Of a DNA stretch of 64,000 bases, positions 61,028-64,000 are shown in pieces. A model generated the notes under the pieces. It was not told the origin of the DNA, did not search any database, and saw only the letters and a program-made list of their open reading frames with translations. The DNA is from Oscillospiraceae bacterium (GTDB taxonomy: Bacteria > Bacillota > Clostridia > Oscillospirales > Acutalibacteraceae). Both the position numbers and the translations under genes were made by a program. Position 1 is the first letter of the stretch; each line of letters opens with the position of its first letter. The DNA is taken from NCBI GenBank assembly GCA_015066045.1, contig SVPD01000001.1, forward strand, positions 62,001 to 126,000. The letters are read 5' to 3'.

Positions 61028-61835
61028 TGTAAAAAAATACAGCCCGTCGCTGAGAAGACTCTGGGCGGAGGTTTTCGGCGATGACGAAGAGTATGCAGGG
61101 CTTCTCTTCAATGAAGATAATCTGCCCTGTGAATGCTTCGCAGAAATAGCGGACGGACAGGTAGTGTCTGTTTTATACCTGCTGGAAAGCGAAATCAGAT
61201 TAAAGGGAAAAGTGTTTTACGGCAGATATCTGTATGCCGCTGCCACTGCCGACAGTTACCGCAAAAAAGGTCTTATGGCAGGGCTGATAAGACAGGCGCA
61301 GGAATACGTCAGAGAAAAAGGCCTTTCATTCATTTCTCTCGTTCCTGCTGACGAAGGCTTGTACGGCTATTATTCAAGATTCGGCTTCGAAGCGGTTATG
61401 AGTAATTACCGTGCGGCTGCTGATGATTTACCGTGGCGTGAAAAAGGTGAGGAAATGTCGCCCGAGGCTTATTTCGCCTTCAGGGACAAGCTTGACCTTT
61501 CGGGCTTTTCCTTTTCAGGCAGTGCGCTTAGGTATGCCTTGTCCTGTCTCGTTTATTCCGATTATGAGTTTTTGTCAAATTCTGACGATAGCTGTTATAT
61601 TCTCAGTGCCGACGGCGGTGATGTATTGGAATATATCAGCTCCGAAGAAAACTTTGCCGTAAATACGCATACCTTTCTCAGCAGACTCGGCAAGGATACC
61701 GACATAGTCTCACCTTATGATTTAAGTGATTTTTGTCAGTGCTCTAAAAATAAATTCGGTATGGCTTATATCACTGACGATGAAATGAAAAATATTTTAA
61801 ACGATAAAATCTATATGAATATAGCATTGGATTAA
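61017..61835 (+). CDS. GNAT family N-acetyltransferase
   Basis: 272-aa protein. The acetyl-CoA-binding block is YLYAAATADSYRKKGLMAGLIRQA near residue 65 (R-x-x-G-x-M/A). LVPADEGLYGYYSRFGF near 105 ends the GNAT core. The extra C-terminal 130 residues resemble the SCP2-like half of Eis-type proteins, but this is uncertain. It overlaps the DUF2156 gene by 11 nt. Confidence 0.85.
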   Translation: MLIDVKKYSPSLRRLWAEVFGDDEEYAGLLFNEDNLPCECFAEIADGQVVSVLYLLESEIRLKGKVFYGRYLYAAATADSYRKKGLMAGLIRQAQEYVREKGLSFISLVPADEGLYGYYSRFGFEAVMSNYRAAADDLPWREKGEEMSPEAYFAFRDKLDLSGFSFSGSALRYALSCLVYSDYEFLSNSDDSCYILSADGGDVLEYISSEENFAVNTHTFLSRLGKDTDIVSPYDLSDFCQCSKNKFGMAYITDDEMKNILNDKIYMNIALD

Positions 61836-61846
61836 GGAGTGTAAAA

Positions 61847-62389
61847 ATGATTTACTGTTTTCTGGCTGAAGGATTTGAAGAGGTAGAGGCTCTCGCCGCA
61901 GTGGATATGATACGCAGGGCCGGTATTTCTCTTAAAACCGTGGGCGTTGGCGAAAAGCTTATATGCGGTGCTCACGGCATAAAGGTCGAGTGTGACTGTG
62001 TTTGCGGTGAAATCGTGCTTGACGACTCACTGCAGGCCGTTATTCTTCCGGGTGGTATGCCCGGCACTGTTAATTTGGAAAACGATGCTACAGTACAGAA
62101 GGCGATCGACTTCGCTGCTGCTGACGGCAGACTTATCTGCGCTATCTGTGCCGCACCTTCTGTTTTAGGCCATAAAGGTCTGCTGAGGGGTAAAGAAGCC
62201 ATAGCATATCCCGGCTTTGAAAAGGAGCTGGAGGGTGCCAAAATCAGTGAGAAATACGTAGTGCGTGACGGTAACATTATTACTGCCAAGGGTGCCGGAG
62301 TTGCTATCGATTTCGGTCTCGAAATCGTTTCGGCAGTCTGCGGTCAGGATAAGGCCGATGAGATTCGAAAGGCTATCCAATGCAGATAA
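61847..62389 (+). CDS. DJ-1/PfpI family protein
   Basis: 180-aa DJ-1-superfamily protein. AEGFEEVEALAAVDMIRRAG at the start supplies the conserved Glu, and the nucleophile Cys is in ICAICAAPSVLG near residue 102. VILPGGMPGTVNL near 65 is the family block. Closest in layout to YajL/ThiJ-type proteins, which act on glyoxal-type damage or as chaperones. Its last 10 nt overlap the cyclo-ligase gene. Confidence 0.91.
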   Translation: MIYCFLAEGFEEVEALAAVDMIRRAGISLKTVGVGEKLICGAHGIKVECDCVCGEIVLDDSLQAVILPGGMPGTVNLENDATVQKAIDFAAADGRLICAICAAPSVLGHKGLLRGKEAIAYPGFEKELEGAKISEKYVVRDGNIITAKGAGVAIDFGLEIVSAVCGQDKADEIRKAIQCR

Positions 62390-62949
62390 GTAACGATAAG
62401 GCTTTTCTCAGAGAAAAATTCAGACAAATCCGTTCTTCCGTAAAAGCTCAGGAAAAGGACGAAAATATACGCTCTCTTTTTTGTGCAAGTGAAATATACA
62501 GAAATGCAGAGACGCTTTTTATATATTATTCCGTTAAAAATGAGGTCGATACCTTAAAGATAATAGACCTCGCTCTTAAGCAAGGGAAAAAGGTAGCTTT
62601 ACCCAAATGTACTGACCGTAACGGAAATATGGACTTTTATTTTATCGAAAGCACGGATAGCTCACTTACGGACGGTTACTTTTCACTTAAAGAGCCGAAT
62701 GTTTCCGTGTGTAAAAAAGCCGCATATTCAAGCAAAGATGTTTGTGTTTTGCCTGCGTTGGCCTGTGACAAAAAAGGCTTTCGTCTCGGCTACGGCGGCG
62801 GATATTATGACCGCTTTTTAAGTAGATTTGAAGGAAAAACAGTAGCATTCTGCTATGATGAATGCCTCTGTGATGAGCTTCCGACTGACAGATTTGATAA
62901 AAAGGTTGATATGATAATTACCGATCTTAAAATATATGATTTAAAGTAA
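62380..62949 (+). CDS. 5-formyltetrahydrofolate cyclo-ligase
   Basis: 189-aa ATP-dependent enzyme converting 5-formyl-THF to 5,10-methenyl-THF, returning stored folate to the one-carbon pool. The C-terminal signature RLGYGGGYYDRFL near residue 142 and the N-terminal KAFLREKFRQIRSSV are diagnostic. It supplies folate used by thymidylate synthesis, in keeping with the nearby thyX-like and kinase genes. The overlap with the DJ-1 gene indicates one transcript. Confidence 0.94.
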   Translation: MQISNDKAFLREKFRQIRSSVKAQEKDENIRSLFCASEIYRNAETLFIYYSVKNEVDTLKIIDLALKQGKKVALPKCTDRNGNMDFYFIESTDSSLTDGYFSLKEPNVSVCKKAAYSSKDVCVLPALACDKKGFRLGYGGGYYDRFLSRFEGKTVAFCYDECLCDELPTDRFDKKVDMIITDLKIYDLK

Positions 62950-62962
62950 AGGAGGATTTAAT

Positions 62963-64000
62963 ATGGACGACCGCTTCCGCAGTGAAGATACAGTTTCAGG
63001 TGTCGGAAAAACCGGCTCTGTGCCGCCGCATATTACAAAACCAAATTCTTTAGGTGATTTCAGTGAAAATGTACAGTCCACACGAGGTCGTGTTTCACCT
63101 GTGTCCGCCTCTTCTGTTAACCCCCGAGTGGGCAAATTTCAGGTTCATTTACCCGAGGAGGCTTCCTCTATTCCCGATATTGTACCTTCGGCACCCCAAA
63201 AGGCTGAGCCTACGGTCAAAGAGGTGACAGGTAAGGAGTATCTGGAATCAATTCAGAGAAGGAACGCTTCCGTTCAGAATACCAGAGTCGTAAATCCGCC
63301 TTTAACCGAACGTCCTGCCGTACACACGGGCAGCAAAGCGCCCACGGGTGCACCGAAGGCCTCCGCATCGGGAGCTGCTGCCGACAGAGGTGCTCCCGTC
63401 GTTAAAAAGGCTACGGTTAACAGACCTGCCAAAGCAGCACCCGTTCGCAAGAACGTAAAGTCAGCCGCAAAGAAAAAATACGATTTCATAAATTCTGTCC
63501 TCGTGGCATGCGTATGCGTTATCTTTATTTCTATTCTTACGATAACTGCTTCAACTGTTGCCATGAGCACCATCAACGATATTCTCGTCATTGACAAGGG
63601 TGATGATAACGGCAACTACATTTCCGTTTACATTCCTCCCGAAGCTACGGAATATGAGCAGGTATTTGAAATAGTAAAAAATGCAGGTCTTATAAAGCAG
63701 CCTCTGATAACTGATTTTTTCTGCAAATTCCGCCATTACGATGAAGTCAAGGTCAAAAACTCCGAAACGGGCGAGTACGAAAATGTCAGAATCAAATATT
63801 CTCCCGGAACCTATTTCCTTAATTCCGAAATGGGCATAGAAAGCATTCTCGAGGAGATTATGGTTTCGAGCAGCGGTTATAAGGATACCGTACGTCTTAC
63901 CTTCCCCGAGGGCTGGACTATAGCACAGATTTTCCAGAAGCTGGAAAAATATGAGGTTTGTACTGCAGAAAAGCTTTATGCTAATCTTGACATAATCGGT
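62963..64000 (+). CDS. mltG: MltG/YceG endolytic transglycosylase, N-terminal part (runs off the window)
   Basis: Open for 346 codons to the window end, so absent from the ORF track. AGGAGG precedes the ATG. A 170-residue Pro/Ala/Lys-rich cytoplasmic region is followed by one transmembrane helix (about 178-202, SVLVACVCVIFISILTI). The beginning of a YceG domain follows (VYIPPEATEYEQVFEIVKNAG, then RLTFPEGWTIAQIFQKLEKY). MltG cuts nascent glycan strands and sets their length. The long N-terminal cytoplasmic part is unusual compared with the short tail of E. coli MltG. Confidence 0.85.
   Translation, partial: MDDRFRSEDTVSGVGKTGSVPPHITKPNSLGDFSENVQSTRGRVSPVSASSVNPRVGKFQVHLPEEASSIPDIVPSAPQKAEPTVKEVTGKEYLESIQRRNASVQNTRVVNPPLTERPAVHTGSKAPTGAPKASASGAAADRGAPVVKKATVNRPAKAAPVRKNVKSAAKKKYDFINSVLVACVCVIFISILTITASTVAMSTINDILVIDKGDDNGNYISVYIPPEATEYEQVFEIVKNAGLIKQPLITDFFCKFRHYDEVKVKNSETGEYENVRIKYSPGTYFLNSEMGIESILEEIMVSSSGYKDTVRLTFPEGWTIAQIFQKLEKYEVCTAEKLYANLDIIG

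Noticed and set aside
1-64000. CRISPR arrays, prophage, integrases, IS transposases
   Set aside because: No regularly spaced direct repeats and no phage or recombinase motifs were found on either strand; the only repeats are the palindromic elements and the 21-nt coding repeats described.

Overview
The window looks like chromosomal DNA of a spore-forming, low-to-moderate-GC Firmicute of the class Clostridia, probably a gut Oscillospirales/Ruminococcaceae-type anaerobe. This taxonomic placement is inference. It rests on the endospore genes spoIVA and dpaA/dpaB, the Firmicutes order gdpP-rplI-dnaB-tilS-hpt-ftsH, LexA boxes of the GAAC-N4-GTTC type, AGGAGG-type ribosome binding sites, and several glycoside hydrolases. 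No phage, transposase, plasmid or CRISPR genes were seen. The annotation covers 56 coding genes, one pseudogene, two tRNAs, two candidate structured RNAs and two MITE-like repeat elements. Many track ORFs start upstream of the real start, so starts were trimmed to the ATG that sits correctly behind a Shine-Dalgarno site.

Layout. 1-4.1 kb: tail of a GH2 beta-galactosidase, then iolG-iolD-iolE (the first steps of myo-inositol catabolism) behind a sigma-A promoter. 4.1-8.7 kb, minus strand: two CDP-polyol phosphotransferase paralogues, then tarI and tarJ (CDP-ribitol synthesis) behind their own consensus promoter; together these suggest a ribitol-phosphate cell-surface polymer. 8.9-18.5 kb: a housekeeping run of RNase J, c-di-AMP phosphodiesterase GdpP, L9, DnaB, TilS, Hpt and FtsH. 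18.6-23.6 kb: small membrane protein, GH38 alpha-mannosidase, PHP phosphatase, DUF1292 protein. 23.6-26.7 kb: candidate structured RNA, tRNA-Leu, a deleted YczE-family pseudogene, a zinc-ribbon/pseudokinase/PASTA membrane protein, initiator tRNA-Met. 26.7-37.6 kb: acetyltransferase, CDF transporter, a LexA-boxed small membrane protein, lipase, GH36-like alpha-galactosidase, GPH sugar symporter, lone E2-fold acyltransferase, secreted FN3 protein.

37.9-49.7 kb: class A penicillin-binding protein, RuvX, a 293-bp MITE-like element, two half-size TauE/SafE proteins, a zinc-ribbon repeat protein, spoIVA (sigma-E-like promoter), SOS-type dinB plus a small partner, and a divergent type II topoisomerase pair. 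49.7-53.9 kb: a second palindromic element and a minus-strand YtrA-type GntR/ABC operon with palindromic operator candidates. 53.9-57.5 kb: candidate structured RNA, murC, dpaA-dpaB (sigma-K-like promoter), and a LURP-one-like protein. 57.5-64 kb: a tandem-domain ThyX-like protein on the minus strand, facing an operon of cupin, dTMP kinase-like enzyme, DUF2156, GNAT, DJ-1, 5-formyl-THF cyclo-ligase and the start of mltG.

The most unusual items are: (i) the two-copy TIR repeat family at about 6.0 and 40.5 kb; (ii) a pseudokinase that has lost the ATP lysine, the HRD aspartate and the DFG motif; (iii) a ThyX duplication whose signature motif is split between the two halves; (iv) an 82-aa membrane protein with a LexA box, a candidate SOS checkpoint protein; and (v) two unassigned structured-RNA candidates. 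All assignments come from reading the sequence by eye; no database search was run.
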